Counted from the stretch's first letter, positions 49,789 through 59,661 are shown. The stretch is 64,000 nt of DNA from Bact-08 sp964533215 (GCA_964533215.1 CAZHLJ010000001.1:1302001-1366000); one strand, 5' to 3'. The notes: generated from the letters alone by a model not told the origin. Translations and numbers: made by a program.

Positions 49789-52668
49789 TTATTCAACAAA
49801 AATCTCATCGATAAAGATAAATCCTTCTCCACCTGCTCCTGCGTGCCAATCGGGAATTGTACCGAAATTACGGGCAGTAATTTTTACATATTTGGTCATT
49901 ACCTTAAGATTATCTAAACAAAGATCGTGGATCTGGAGCGTGTAATCTTTGGGGTCAACGCTGTGACAAACCCGTCCAATAGGAGTGAATTTGATCCCGT
50001 CTGATGATATGGAAAATTCCACATATTCGGGCATCCATATCCAGGACTTGGCATCCTGAAGGAATCCGGCACCTATCCTATGAATCAGTTTCTCTGTTTT
50101 TATTTCAACTATAGCTTCAAAATCAGTTCCCTGATACCCTTGCCATCCGCCAAGACGAAAATTAAGAGATCCGCGGATCCCGTCAATAAGTCCTTGAGCT
50201 CCTCCGGCATTATATTGAGGATTGAATTTAGAGAGTAAACTTATTTTTAGGTTAGAATTTATCTTGTCGAGCGAAGTGTTGACCAAAAAGCTCTCCCTTC
50301 CTCTCTTGTCTATGCAGCAAGCTTTGATAATGGAGCTTTTGTCTATCATAAATGGAGAATCGTATCTGTCAAATTCATCATTGTCAACTGCGTACCATAT
50401 AGAATAGTCAGGGCTCACAGACTTTATCGATACTTCGGTGGAAATTCTGAATATGTTGCCAGGTGTTTCAAACCAAGGGTTGATAACAAAAGAAGAGTCA
50501 TTTATGAATGAACGAGGTCTATCCTGAGGATTGGTCGCAAAATCACTGTTAGGCGTTTGGCTCATTTCAAAGCAGAGCGTACTTCCTGACGTGATGTCAG
50601 AGTGTTTTATAAAAGACTTTGTGTATGGATTTCCGTTAAGTGTCGCCGACTTTATATATATGCCATCATCACTGGCTCCGGGTGCTTCAATTGTGAATTT
50701 TCTCTGATCTTCAAGGTTTATCACAGCTTTTGAGAAGAGAGGTGACCCAAGCACGTATGTGTCGTCGCCTGGGGTGACAGGATAGAAGCCCATTGCACTC
50801 ATTACATACCAAGCCGACATCTGACCGCAATCGTCATTGCCGCAAAGTCCATCAGGAGCACAAGTGTAGAAAGTTTTCATAATCTTTCTGACCAACTGTT
50901 GTGTCTTCCAAGGCTTACCTGCATAGGCGTAAAGGTAGGCAGTATGATGGCTGGGCTCGTTACCATGCGCGTACTGGCCGATCAGACCGGTGATATCAAC
51001 CTGTGTACGTCCGGTGGTTTTGTCTGAGGCAGAGAAAAGTTCGTCCAGTTTTGCCGAATATTTCTCATCTCCGCCCAACATTTTTATATGGCTTTCTATG
51101 TCCTGAGGAACATAAAAGCTGTACTGCCATGAGTTTGCTTCAGTAAAGTGTACGTTCACCTCAGATGGGTTAAATGGGGTAAGCCATTGCCCGTTTATTT
51201 TCGGTCGCATGAATCCGGTCTGTGGATCGAATATGTTTTTGTAATGCTGTGCACGCTTAATGTATATGTCAGACAGATCTTTGATCCCTTGTCTTTTTGC
51301 GACCTGTGCAATGCACCAGTCGTCGTAGGCATATTCCAGGGTCTTTGAAACGGATTCATGCTCCAGTTCCGCCGGTACATAGCCATTTTCTATATTAAAA
51401 TCAATCCCGTACTCTTTTTTATTAGAACTGCTAACCATTGCATCCATAGCCTCATTAATGTCGAATCCACCTATGTTCTTGCATACAGCATCAGCAATTA
51501 CAGAGACAGAGTGATACCCTATCATGCAGTTTGTCTCATTTCCGGATAGTTCCCAGATTGGTAATTTACCGGCTTCGCGGTACATTGAGAGGAATGATCT
51601 GATAAAATCAGTAGTGCGTTTCTGTTCTATAATCGTAAAGAGGGGGTGAAGTGCCCGATATGTGTCCCACAAAGAGAATACTGAATATTGCTCGTATCCT
51701 TCGGCTTTGTGCACCTCCCTGTCCATGCCCCGGTATTCCCCATTTGCATCGGAATAGAGGTTAGGAGAGATGGCTGTGTGGTAGAGTGCGGTGTAGAATG
51801 TTTTTTTATTTTCGGAATTTGTCGAGGTAACCTCAATTTTTCCAAGATAGTCGTTCCAAGCCTTTTCAGTACTAGCCTTCAGTTTATCGAACTCATAACC
51901 TTTTAATTCTGAGTATAGGTTTTCCTTTGCATTATTTTCGGAAACAGACGATATCCCGACCTTAACCAAAACAACATTATTCTTCTTTTCTGCAAAACTC
52001 AGCAATGCTTTATTGCCTTGTACATTTGTTTCTTTAATGGGCGATGAGAACTCCATATAGAAATATACAATCTGGTCAGTAGCCCAGTCACGGGATCGTC
52101 TGAATCCTTGGATAGTATGATCGTCCACGATTTCAAGCCTTGAATCAAGAACCTGGTCTCTGTGTGTGAGGTCTATAATAAGCTGAGGAGCAACATTTTT
52201 TTGAAAAGTGTATTTGTGTAAGCCAACTCTTTTCCCGGCAGTAAGCTGTGCCAGGACCTCCCATTTGTCAAGAAATACTTCGTAATAACCTGGAGAGGTC
52301 TTCTCTTTTGAATGGCTGAATGCCGATTTGTACAATTCATTATCAATATCAGAGTTGAAATACCCTTTTACCGGCATTACCAGGATATCGCAATAGTCAG
52401 CACAGCCAGTACCACTAAGGTGTGTATGGCTGAAACCGTATATCGTTGAATCGGAATAGTGATATCCTGAACATCCGTCCCAACCGCTGAGCCTTGTGTC
52501 CGGACTGAGCTGAACCATTCCGAAAGGGTAGGTGGCCCCAGGAAATGTGTGACCGTGGAGATCTGTACCTACAAATGGATTGACAAACTCTATGTAAGAA
52601 TTGTTTTGGGAATATCCGGCAATTGACAATATCAGCGCCAGAACGGTAATGAGGTTGTGTTTAGCCAT
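49789..52668 (-). CDS. GH92 alpha-mannosidase, exported
   Basis: Calcium-dependent exo-alpha-mannosidase family. The signal peptide ends near AGYSQ, then the N-terminal beta-domain YIEFVNPFVGTDLHGHTFPGA (positions about 24-44) and GFSHTHLSGTGCADY. The catalytic barrel has LWDTYRALHPLF, GNDDCGQMSAWYVMSAMGFYPVTPG. At the C terminus are a chitobiase-C-like segment and a discoidin-like module of about 140 residues ending EGFIFIDEIFVE. At 959 residues it is longer than minimal GH92 because of these. First gene of the operon with galK. Confidence 0.94.
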   Translation of the reverse strand: MAKHNLITVLALILSIAGYSQNNSYIEFVNPFVGTDLHGHTFPGATYPFGMVQLSPDTRLSGWDGCSGYHYSDSTIYGFSHTHLSGTGCADYCDILVMPVKGYFNSDIDNELYKSAFSHSKEKTSPGYYEVFLDKWEVLAQLTAGKRVGLHKYTFQKNVAPQLIIDLTHRDQVLDSRLEIVDDHTIQGFRRSRDWATDQIVYFYMEFSSPIKETNVQGNKALLSFAEKKNNVVLVKVGISSVSENNAKENLYSELKGYEFDKLKASTEKAWNDYLGKIEVTSTNSENKKTFYTALYHTAISPNLYSDANGEYRGMDREVHKAEGYEQYSVFSLWDTYRALHPLFTIIEQKRTTDFIRSFLSMYREAGKLPIWELSGNETNCMIGYHSVSVIADAVCKNIGGFDINEAMDAMVSSSNKKEYGIDFNIENGYVPAELEHESVSKTLEYAYDDWCIAQVAKRQGIKDLSDIYIKRAQHYKNIFDPQTGFMRPKINGQWLTPFNPSEVNVHFTEANSWQYSFYVPQDIESHIKMLGGDEKYSAKLDELFSASDKTTGRTQVDITGLIGQYAHGNEPSHHTAYLYAYAGKPWKTQQLVRKIMKTFYTCAPDGLCGNDDCGQMSAWYVMSAMGFYPVTPGDDTYVLGSPLFSKAVINLEDQRKFTIEAPGASDDGIYIKSATLNGNPYTKSFIKHSDITSGSTLCFEMSQTPNSDFATNPQDRPRSFINDSSFVINPWFETPGNIFRISTEVSIKSVSPDYSIWYAVDNDEFDRYDSPFMIDKSSIIKACCIDKRGRESFLVNTSLDKINSNLKISLLSKFNPQYNAGGAQGLIDGIRGSLNFRLGGWQGYQGTDFEAIVEIKTEKLIHRIGAGFLQDAKSWIWMPEYVEFSISSDGIKFTPIGRVCHSVDPKDYTLQIHDLCLDNLKVMTKYVKITARNFGTIPDWHAGAGGEGFIFIDEIFVE

Positions 52669-52699
52669 GTTTAAATTCCAATAATTAATGATTGTTATA

Positions 52700-52717
52700 C
52701 AAAATTAGCTAATTTTG
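52700..52717. promoter_or_regulatory. Palindromic divergent promoter element
   Basis: CAAAATTAGCTAATTTTG is a perfect 18-bp palindrome made of two back-to-back TAATTTTG elements: minus 52700-52707 for GH92 (32 bases before ATG 52668) and plus 52710-52717 for the NifX-like gene (24 bases before ATG 52741). Confidence 0.6.
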
Positions 52718-52740
52718 AAACCATTATTAAATAATTGTTT

Positions 52741-53112
52741 ATGAAAGTAGCTGTACCTACCAGAGGTAATTTTGTTGATGATCATTTTGGTCATTGTGAG
52801 GCATATACGATTTTTACAGTCGATATAAATAATAAAATCATAGAGTCAGAAATATTGCCATCTCCACAGGGTTGCGGGTGTAAAAGCAATATTGCATCAG
52901 TGCTGGAACAAAAAGGAGTGACTGTAATGCTTGCAGGAAATATAGGAGAAGGTGCTTTTAATGTCCTGACCAGTCATGGTATTGATGTTTATAGAGGTAA
53001 TACCGGAGATGTAAGGCAACTTGCAGAATCTTTCATACAAGGTAAAATAAGCGACTCCGGCAAAGGCTGCGATAGTCACGGCAAGCAAGATGAAGGACAT
53101 GTTTGTAAATAG
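52741..53112 (+). CDS. NifX/NafY-like Fe-Mo cofactor domain protein
   Basis: A 123-residue small protein of the dinitrogenase iron-molybdenum cofactor-binding family: MKVAVPTRGNFVDDHFGHCEAYTIF at the start, GCGCKSNIASVLEQKGV and GNIGEGAFNVLTSHGI. Many such proteins in non-diazotrophs bind Fe-S clusters and have unknown roles; no nif genes are here. Its C-terminal tail is Cys/His-rich (GKGCDSHGKQDEGHVCK), suggesting an extra metal site. A TTG two codons up is not needed. Confidence 0.85.
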   Translation: MKVAVPTRGNFVDDHFGHCEAYTIFTVDINNKIIESEILPSPQGCGCKSNIASVLEQKGVTVMLAGNIGEGAFNVLTSHGIDVYRGNTGDVRQLAESFIQGKISDSGKGCDSHGKQDEGHVCK

Positions 53113-53150
53113 AGGTCAGACACAAATATATTTTGAGAACATTCTGCTGT

Positions 53151-54833
53151 ATGAAAAAAACATATATTTTTTTTATCCTGTTCCTCTTTTCGATAAAGGT
53201 TTATGCTGATAATCTTTCCTCGTGCAATAAAATTCCGGATAACGACCTTGTTACAATAGGCAAAGTCTGGGGATTCCTCAAGTATCACCATCCCGCAGTT
53301 ACTTCAGGCAAAAAGGATTGGGATCAGGAGCTCTTAAAACTGCTGGACAGAATAAATGTAAGGCAGGACTGTTCAAGCCTGAATTCAATACTTGAACGAT
53401 GGGTTGACGAGCTTGGGCCGGTTACTGTTGCCAACCAAAAACCAGAGTACAAAGCTGACGATATTAAACTTATGCCCGACAATGATTGGATCCTGGATAC
53501 TGCACGGTTAAGTAAGGGTCTAAGTTCAAAACTTGTAAGTATCGAATCTGCAAAGCGGCCAGGAAGACAATATTATTTTTATGATGTTTCAAAGCAAGGG
53601 CTGGAAATGTCTGCCAATGAAATTACTTACGAAGGTGCTGACGTAAATTGTAACTTGCGTTTATTATCGTTATATCGATTCTGGAATATTATCCAATATT
53701 TTTATCCTTACAAATATGCTATAGGCGTAAGTTGGGATGATATACTGACCAGATACGTTCCTGTAATGATAAAGCCTCAGACCAATAAAGAATACATTCT
53801 GAATCTGATGCGATTAACGGCAGAAGTAAATGATGCACATATAGCTTTAAGAGAGCAGGATTGGGTTTTCGGAAAAAACTATTTGCCGTCTGCATTGTCA
53901 GTTATTGAGAATAAGGTGTTGGTTACAGATTATTATGATAAAAACCTATCTTTAGAAAACGGAATTAACGTTGGGGATGAAATTTTAGAGATCAATGGAG
54001 TTCCAGTAAATAAACTTCTCAGTAATTTGCTCCCATATTGTTCCGGGGTAAACTTGCCAACAAGATTAAGAATAGCTTGTGATAAAATTGTACTTACAGA
54101 CAGCGCTGATATCTCCTTGACAATCTCAAACAGCAATGGTGTAGTAATAAAAAAGACAACTTGCTTTTCGCCTGGAATTTTAAATGTAAAGACAAAATAT
54201 CAGGCTAAAAAAGAACCGGTTATAATAGAAAACAATATTGCTTATATTTATCTGGGCAGTCTGAAAATAGATGCGTTAGACAAGAAATTGCCGGAAATCC
54301 TGAAAACTTCTGGTCTGATCCTCGATTTAAGAGGTTATCCTGTTGATGACTCAATCTATTATTTATTCGACTATTTACTGCCAAAGGAAAAAAGAAAATT
54401 TTATCAGGTAACTGTTCCAGATGCTTCCAGACCGGGATGTTTCCGTTTTCAGAAGGAGTCTCCTTCTCACTTCGTTTTCTCTGAGTTAAAAAAAGGGAAC
54501 AGGTATAATGGGAAAGTCGTTGTACTAGTTGATGAACACACTCAAAGTGAAGCAGAAATGTGTGCTATGATGGCATCAGTGATTCCCAATGTCACTATTA
54601 TCGGATCTCAGACAGCCGGCACAGATGGACCTGCGGCGCCGCTATATCTTCCAGGAAATGTATTGGTGCTTATAACGGCTGCAGGTGTATATAATCCTGA
54701 CAGGTCGGAAACGGTACAAGTAGGAATAAAAATTTCTGAGCAGGTTAACCGGACAATTGAAGGTATTAGAACAGGTGTTGATCCACTTGTCAAAAGAGGG
54801 GTTGAAATAATTCAGGGAGAAACTGTAAAATAG
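53151..54833 (+). CDS. Exported S41-family (tail-specific) peptidase
   Basis: A 560-residue protein with signal peptide IFFILFLFSIKVYA. After an N-terminal helical part comes a PDZ-like region (GINVGDEILEINGVPVNKLL near residue 260), then the S41 core with ILDLRGYP, VVLVDEHTQSEAEMCAMMAS (Ser of QSEAE as nucleophile) and GSQTAGTDGP. Start ATG 53151 is chosen over TTG 53133 because it puts the signal peptide first. Substrate unknown. First of several exported proteins on this strand. Confidence 0.88.
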   Translation: MKKTYIFFILFLFSIKVYADNLSSCNKIPDNDLVTIGKVWGFLKYHHPAVTSGKKDWDQELLKLLDRINVRQDCSSLNSILERWVDELGPVTVANQKPEYKADDIKLMPDNDWILDTARLSKGLSSKLVSIESAKRPGRQYYFYDVSKQGLEMSANEITYEGADVNCNLRLLSLYRFWNIIQYFYPYKYAIGVSWDDILTRYVPVMIKPQTNKEYILNLMRLTAEVNDAHIALREQDWVFGKNYLPSALSVIENKVLVTDYYDKNLSLENGINVGDEILEINGVPVNKLLSNLLPYCSGVNLPTRLRIACDKIVLTDSADISLTISNSNGVVIKKTTCFSPGILNVKTKYQAKKEPVIIENNIAYIYLGSLKIDALDKKLPEILKTSGLILDLRGYPVDDSIYYLFDYLLPKEKRKFYQVTVPDASRPGCFRFQKESPSHFVFSELKKGNRYNGKVVVLVDEHTQSEAEMCAMMASVIPNVTIIGSQTAGTDGPAAPLYLPGNVLVLITAAGVYNPDRSETVQVGIKISEQVNRTIEGIRTGVDPLVKRGVEIIQGETVK

Positions 54834-54856
54834 ACATTTAGATAACATTATAAAAA

Positions 54857-55102
54857 ATGAAAAGAACAATAATATTTTTACTCCTTTCTATAGTTGCTTT
54901 TGTATTGGATTACAAGATTGATTTTTACAGAATATGGTTTGCTTATGTGCTATTTACCTGTGCAATAATATATTATGTTTATTTAAGGCTTGTGCGAAGC
55001 GGTAAAATAAAAGAAAAATATAAAGTACAGATTGATTACTTTTTTTTGACAATAAACTCAATTGCTTTTGCTGTAACTACTAAACAAATATTCTTTAGTT
55101 GA
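54857..55102 (+). CDS. Small membrane protein of unknown function
   Basis: An 81-residue protein starting at ATG 54857, 23 bp after the S41 gene. Three hydrophobic stretches (IIFLLLSIVAFVL, IWFAYVLFTCAIIYYVYL, YFFLTINSIAFAVTT) are separated by short charged loops, including RSGKIKEKYK. Composition is consistent with a real inner-membrane protein, but no family is recognised and it could be spurious. Confidence 0.5.
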   Translation: MKRTIIFLLLSIVAFVLDYKIDFYRIWFAYVLFTCAIIYYVYLRLVRSGKIKEKYKVQIDYFFLTINSIAFAVTTKQIFFS

Positions 55103-55389
55103 AAATAAATTTCCAGTGAAGTGGAGGCCAAAGTCTGGATTATTTTCAGTCTAGGTGTGGAGTTTCGGATGCTGCACCGGGTTTAGATTTCTTGTATAAG
55201 GTGTAAAGACTTCTTATCATATTTTTGTCGGACACTCACTATAACAAACACAATTATTTCATAATTTTAGTTATTTTAAAAGTCTAGTAATGAAATAATA
55301 AGAAATATTTATTATATTCGAAGTCAACATAACTCACAATAGTCAGCGCTTCTTATGAGAGTGTAAACAGCCCTCTAATTATAATATTT
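55103..55389. other. Intergenic region with a fragment of the palindromic repeat family
   Basis: 287 bp without a gene. Positions 55154-55178 carry GTGTGGAGTTTCGGAT and GCTGCACC, the core of the R1/R2 repeat, as an isolated diverged half-unit. The rest is AT-rich; no clear terminator or promoter. Confidence 0.5.
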
Positions 55390-56616
55390 ATGAATCATAT
55401 TCGATTTTATTTTATTATTATTATATCAGCAACAATCGTATTAAGTTGCTCGCAGAAAAAAGAAGCAGCCCGAGCTTATTTCACTATCGACCCTAAAGAC
55501 AGAAAAGTTTCAGTCCCTGTTAATTTGAACGACTCTATTCCTGCAAAATTCAGTTTTGATACTGGTGGCCATCTTGTTCTTGACTCCGCACTTGTTGCTG
55601 ACCATCCGTCAATTTTAGAGAATATTCCCGTTTCTCCTGATACAATTCCTACTGGATCAGGTTGGTCAAAAAAACGTGTACCAGGTTTATTCTTTAAAAA
55701 GATTTCTCAAAAATTGAAAATTGGAAATTCTTCTGCCAAATATACTTGGATGACGATATTCAATTATAAAAAACACTTCAACAATCCTTCTGGTGACGAA
55801 GGAGTGTTCAATATTCCGCCGGATGACTCCGTAAATGTTTGGGAATTAAATTTTGATTATAATTTTTTAGAAGTACATAATGCAGACGGATTTAAAATGC
55901 CTGAGAATACACTCACTTATCCTCTTATATGGCCTAAAAATGAACCACGATATTATGTCGAGCTTCCTTTAAAAATACTATATTCAGATGGGGATACACT
56001 ATCGATTACTAAAAAACCTTTTTTTATTGATTTAGGAATGGCTTGGGACATTGTATTAAATGTACGTAATCCGGAATTTGGTTTTTTTGATAAAAAGGCA
56101 GATGCTGTCTGGACAAAATTCCTTGATAGTTATACTAAACATTATAAAGTAAAATGTACTCTTTCTGATAATTTCTCTATGGATTCCTTACGTATATATA
56201 CTTATAATTTCCCCAATTATCCATATCCTGCATATATGCTGGGATTGAATTTTTTAAAACGGTTCAATGTGTTTTTCGATATGAAAAACAGGCGATTAGG
56301 ATTACAGCCGGTTAAGCATTTTCAAAGAGTAATTAATCCTTTACATCCTAGATATTACTTTAATATTCAAAAAAATACTACCGGGAAATTCATCATAACT
56401 GATATTGCGGATTATAAAGAAAATTATTTTAAGTCAACCGACTTACGTGAGGGAGATGAAGTTGTTATGATTAATAAAATGCCTGTTCAAAGTGTAACTC
56501 CAATAATTTTTAACAAGTTTTTAAGAAGGGACATAATGGTATTTGATCTTAAACGGGAAGGAAACCTGCAGAGGATAACCGTAAAGGTTAATCGTAACGA
56601 AAAACATGGCGATTGA
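55390..56616 (+). CDS. Aspartic-protease-like lipoprotein with PDZ-type tail
   Basis: A 408-residue lipoprotein (lipobox VLSC, Cys20). A retropepsin-like motif FSFDTGGHLVLD carries Asp57. A second half-site may be FFIDLGMAWDIVL, and YMLGLNFLKRFNVFFD is the strand-turn block often seen in such pepsin-like domains. The last 85 residues look like a PDZ domain (LREGDEVVMINKMPVQSV). The aspartic-protease fold plus PDZ is a known Bacteroidota layout. Activity is unproven since the second Asp context (IDLG) is not the canonical DTG. Confidence 0.7.
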   Translation: MNHIRFYFIIIISATIVLSCSQKKEAARAYFTIDPKDRKVSVPVNLNDSIPAKFSFDTGGHLVLDSALVADHPSILENIPVSPDTIPTGSGWSKKRVPGLFFKKISQKLKIGNSSAKYTWMTIFNYKKHFNNPSGDEGVFNIPPDDSVNVWELNFDYNFLEVHNADGFKMPENTLTYPLIWPKNEPRYYVELPLKILYSDGDTLSITKKPFFIDLGMAWDIVLNVRNPEFGFFDKKADAVWTKFLDSYTKHYKVKCTLSDNFSMDSLRIYTYNFPNYPYPAYMLGLNFLKRFNVFFDMKNRRLGLQPVKHFQRVINPLHPRYYFNIQKNTTGKFIITDIADYKENYFKSTDLREGDEVVMINKMPVQSVTPIIFNKFLRRDIMVFDLKREGNLQRITVKVNRNEKHGD

Positions 56617-56657
56617 AAATATAGTTTTATTAAGCCATATTAAAATATTAGACCACT

Positions 56658-59069
56658 ATGAGAAAATTAGCATTTGTACTAGGGCTTATTATAACTCTCC
56701 ATACAGCAATTTTTGCTCAGAATGTTGATTCCTTAAAATTAAACTATAACTATTTTTCTCAATACCTCTCTCCGGAGAAATTATACCTTCATATAGACAG
56801 AAATATTTTTGCCCCGGGAGAGACAATATGGTTCAAGGGATACCTTGAGAATAAATCATACCACTCGGTTATGCCAACCAGCAATTTTGCTTACGTTGAA
56901 CTTTTGTGCGATACCGTTATTTCCAGAATTATGCTGAAGAAAGTGGATGAAGGATTTGAAGGACATCTGCCGTTGCCGGATGGGATAATTCCCGGGGAGT
57001 ATATATTACGTGCTTATACCAACTGGAATAAAAACATGCCTGCAGAGTACATGTTTTATTCAAAAATACGGATTGTAGATTCCAATAATCCGTCAGAAAA
57101 AGAGCCGGTAAGCAAAAAAGATGATTTAAAAATTGACTTCTACCCTGAGAGCGGGAGGTATTTTGCAGGTATGATGGCTACAATTGCATTCAAGACAAAT
57201 TACAACAACATCAAAGGATATATCCGGAACAGCAAAGGGGATAAGGTTACTGATTTTTGTACAGAGCACGACGGGATGGGTAGAATTATATTTTTTCCGG
57301 TAGAAGGGGAGAGATACTACGCAAAAGTTTCTTCCGGCGAATATTCGGATAAAATATATGAACTTCCGGAACCATCTGCCGACGGAGGGATGATCAACAT
57401 CAAAAGCAATCAGGATGCTTTTATAATACAGTCGTATGTATCACATCGAGCTGCTTCCCTCGTTCTACACAACGGTTCGGAAATCTATTATTGCGAACCG
57501 GTGAATCAGGTAAGCAGTATTATCAGAGTTGACAAAAGAAATCTTTCCAGAGGGATCAATCATGCTTTGTTGATATCGCCAAATGGAGAGATACTGGCAG
57601 AGAGGCTTTTCTTTGTCTATGATAAGGAAGGTGTCAGGACAAACTTTAAATTTAACAAGGATATTTATGGGAGGAGAGAAAAAGTGACTGTAAGTGCCAC
57701 AATCAAGGATCTTAACGGGGATCCTCTTGCAGGAGAATTTTCAGTATCGGTTTTAGATGGTAATTTCCAGGATTTTTCGCAGGAAGAAAATATCGATTCA
57801 TATATGATGATTTCCAGCGAGCTGAAAGGTAAAATAAGTAATCCGGATTATTATTTTGATAATTCAGTCCCTCTGAATGAAAGGCAACGTGCAGCAGATC
57901 TGTTAATGATGGTTCAGGGGTGGAGGTATTATGATGTACTTTACTTGTTCAGCCATCATCCACAGGTTAAGTATGGGAAGGAATTCACACAATCAATATC
58001 AGGTTCTGTAAAAACCATGATGGGTCGTAAAACTAACGGATCCTCAATAATTATGTTTTCGCCTGAAATCGGGTTAAGTTATAAGAAAGACTTTGGAGGT
58101 AGTGATTTTTATATAGACAGTCTTGATTTTCCAGATGGAACGCCTTTTTTTCTGTTGGCTAACGAGCAGGTCGGTAAAAAGAATCTGACAGCTAATATAG
58201 AGAACGATGTCTTTGCACCCTGTTTTAAATATGCTCAATTCTATTGCATACCTGCAATTAGTATAAGTGAAGAAGGAATCGGAACCGGATCAGGCATCCG
58301 AAAATTAAATGTATTTCCTATTAGTAACAATGATTCCATAAAAATCATAAAATTAAAAGAGGCAGTTGTCACGGCAAGCGCATATTATATGCCCAAGCAT
58401 AATCCTTCACCTTACGGTCAATCTTTTGAACGGTGGAATGTAAAAGAGAGAGAAGAACTTGAAAGGGATGACTCTAAGGAAGTTCAGGATTATTTAGTTC
58501 AAAACTACCCGAGCTTTTTTAAAATGGATGATCAAATTTACAGCAGACGAATCGGAAGCATACAACAAATAACGCAACCAACAGGGGAACAAGAGACAAT
58601 AATAACCAATAATGAACCAATTTTATATGTTGACGGAGTAAGATGGTCTACAAAAGATTTAAGGGGTATGAATGTGAGAGATATTGAAACATTGATAGTA
58701 TTGAAAGGAAATGATGGAGTACTATACAAATCTGTGTGGGGCGTTATTCTTATATCGACTCGCAGAGGTGATTCAGAAACGGATAAGCAGAATATAAAGT
58801 CAAAGGGTGTTGTAATAAATCCTCTGGGATGGCAAAAACCAACCAGATTTTACTCACCTGTTTATGATACTCCTGAAATGTATAATGCATCCAAACCTGA
58901 TTACCGGACCACTGTTTATTGGAACCCTTCTATTAAAACAGATGAAAAAGGTTTTGTCACAATTGAGTTTTATACTTCGGACTATAAAAAACCATGCATC
59001 ATCAGAATCGAGGGACGGACATCAGATAACAGATACATCAGTAAAACAACTTATTTGCAGGTAGAGTAA
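56658..59069 (+). CDS. MG2-like surface protein with TonB-plug-like domain
   Basis: An 803-residue exported protein (signal ends near AIFAQ). The N terminus resembles macroglobulin MG2-type domains of Bacteroidota (LYLHIDRNIFAPGETIWFKG, PGEYILRAYTNW), with a further Ig-like part about residues 330-370 (DKEGVRTNFKFNKDIYGRR). Near 660 comes a segment like a receptor plug (EPILYVDGVRWSTKDL, IETLIVLKGNDGVLY, GVILISTRRGD). No barrel follows. The combination suggests a periplasmic or outer-membrane-associated protein working with a TonB-type partner. Function unknown. Confidence 0.75.
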   Translation: MRKLAFVLGLIITLHTAIFAQNVDSLKLNYNYFSQYLSPEKLYLHIDRNIFAPGETIWFKGYLENKSYHSVMPTSNFAYVELLCDTVISRIMLKKVDEGFEGHLPLPDGIIPGEYILRAYTNWNKNMPAEYMFYSKIRIVDSNNPSEKEPVSKKDDLKIDFYPESGRYFAGMMATIAFKTNYNNIKGYIRNSKGDKVTDFCTEHDGMGRIIFFPVEGERYYAKVSSGEYSDKIYELPEPSADGGMINIKSNQDAFIIQSYVSHRAASLVLHNGSEIYYCEPVNQVSSIIRVDKRNLSRGINHALLISPNGEILAERLFFVYDKEGVRTNFKFNKDIYGRREKVTVSATIKDLNGDPLAGEFSVSVLDGNFQDFSQEENIDSYMMISSELKGKISNPDYYFDNSVPLNERQRAADLLMMVQGWRYYDVLYLFSHHPQVKYGKEFTQSISGSVKTMMGRKTNGSSIIMFSPEIGLSYKKDFGGSDFYIDSLDFPDGTPFFLLANEQVGKKNLTANIENDVFAPCFKYAQFYCIPAISISEEGIGTGSGIRKLNVFPISNNDSIKIIKLKEAVVTASAYYMPKHNPSPYGQSFERWNVKEREELERDDSKEVQDYLVQNYPSFFKMDDQIYSRRIGSIQQITQPTGEQETIITNNEPILYVDGVRWSTKDLRGMNVRDIETLIVLKGNDGVLYKSVWGVILISTRRGDSETDKQNIKSKGVVINPLGWQKPTRFYSPVYDTPEMYNASKPDYRTTVYWNPSIKTDEKGFVTIEFYTSDYKKPCIIRIEGRTSDNRYISKTTYLQVE

Positions 59070-59117
59070 CCTTGGCAAAGTGAAGTTGCTGTTGCAGTGC
59101 AAAGTGTAGCAAAAACA

Positions 59118-59560
59118 GGACAAGGTGCAGCATCCGAAAACCTACACCTTAACTGATATTGAAATTTTCCGCTCAACCTACTTTCTTATTTGAACTGTAT
59201 TTTAACACCTTCCCAATTAGTCAAGGGGATAAAAAAAGAAAAAGTGTAGGTTTTAGGATGCTCCAAAATTCCACACGCCTTGCATCTCAATGTAATGAAT
59301 ATGCTGGAGAATCCGAGGACATTGCAAAGGAACGTTTGGGTACCCGCTTAGTGAGTGACTCGTAAAAAAACACCTTAGCGACCTTGACTCCTATTCTATA
59401 TCAGCATAAACAAAAGGGTCGCATGTGTTTTTTAGAGGAACGAACGCGTAGCGGGTAAATGTGGTTGCCATGTCCGAAGATCTACAGCAGTTCAAATAGA
59501 GATGCAGGGCCATGAACGTAGATATCCAAAAACCAAACTTTTTCTCAACAGTACCTTGAC
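59118..59560. repeat. Diverged palindromic repeat copy R3
   Basis: Contains GACAAGGTGCAGCATCCGAA with its partner arm near 59118-59150, then 59220-59560 opening TCAAGGGGATAAAAAAAGAA and closing GTACCTTGAC, with GATATCC, AAACAC, GCATGTGTTTTTTAG and a GGGTAAATG block as in R1/R2. It is more degenerate, but its arms still pair as an inverted repeat. It lies in the 640-bp gap between the MG2-like gene and ssrA. Confidence 0.65.
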
Positions 59561-59620
59561 TACAAGCGAGTAAGCGTGGTCGCAATGCCTTAAAGCACAC
59601 TAGATATTAAGGTAGTTCCT

Positions 59621-59661
59621 TTAAAAAAAAGAAAAAGGGTACATGTTAAAATGCACCCTTT
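59621..59661 (-). terminator. Intrinsic terminator of ssrA
   Basis: On the minus strand, stem AAAGGGTGCAT/ATGTACCCTTT (11 bp, one G-U pair) with a 6-base loop, followed by TTCTTTTTTTT. It lies about 45 bases past the tmRNA 3' end. Confidence 0.85.
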
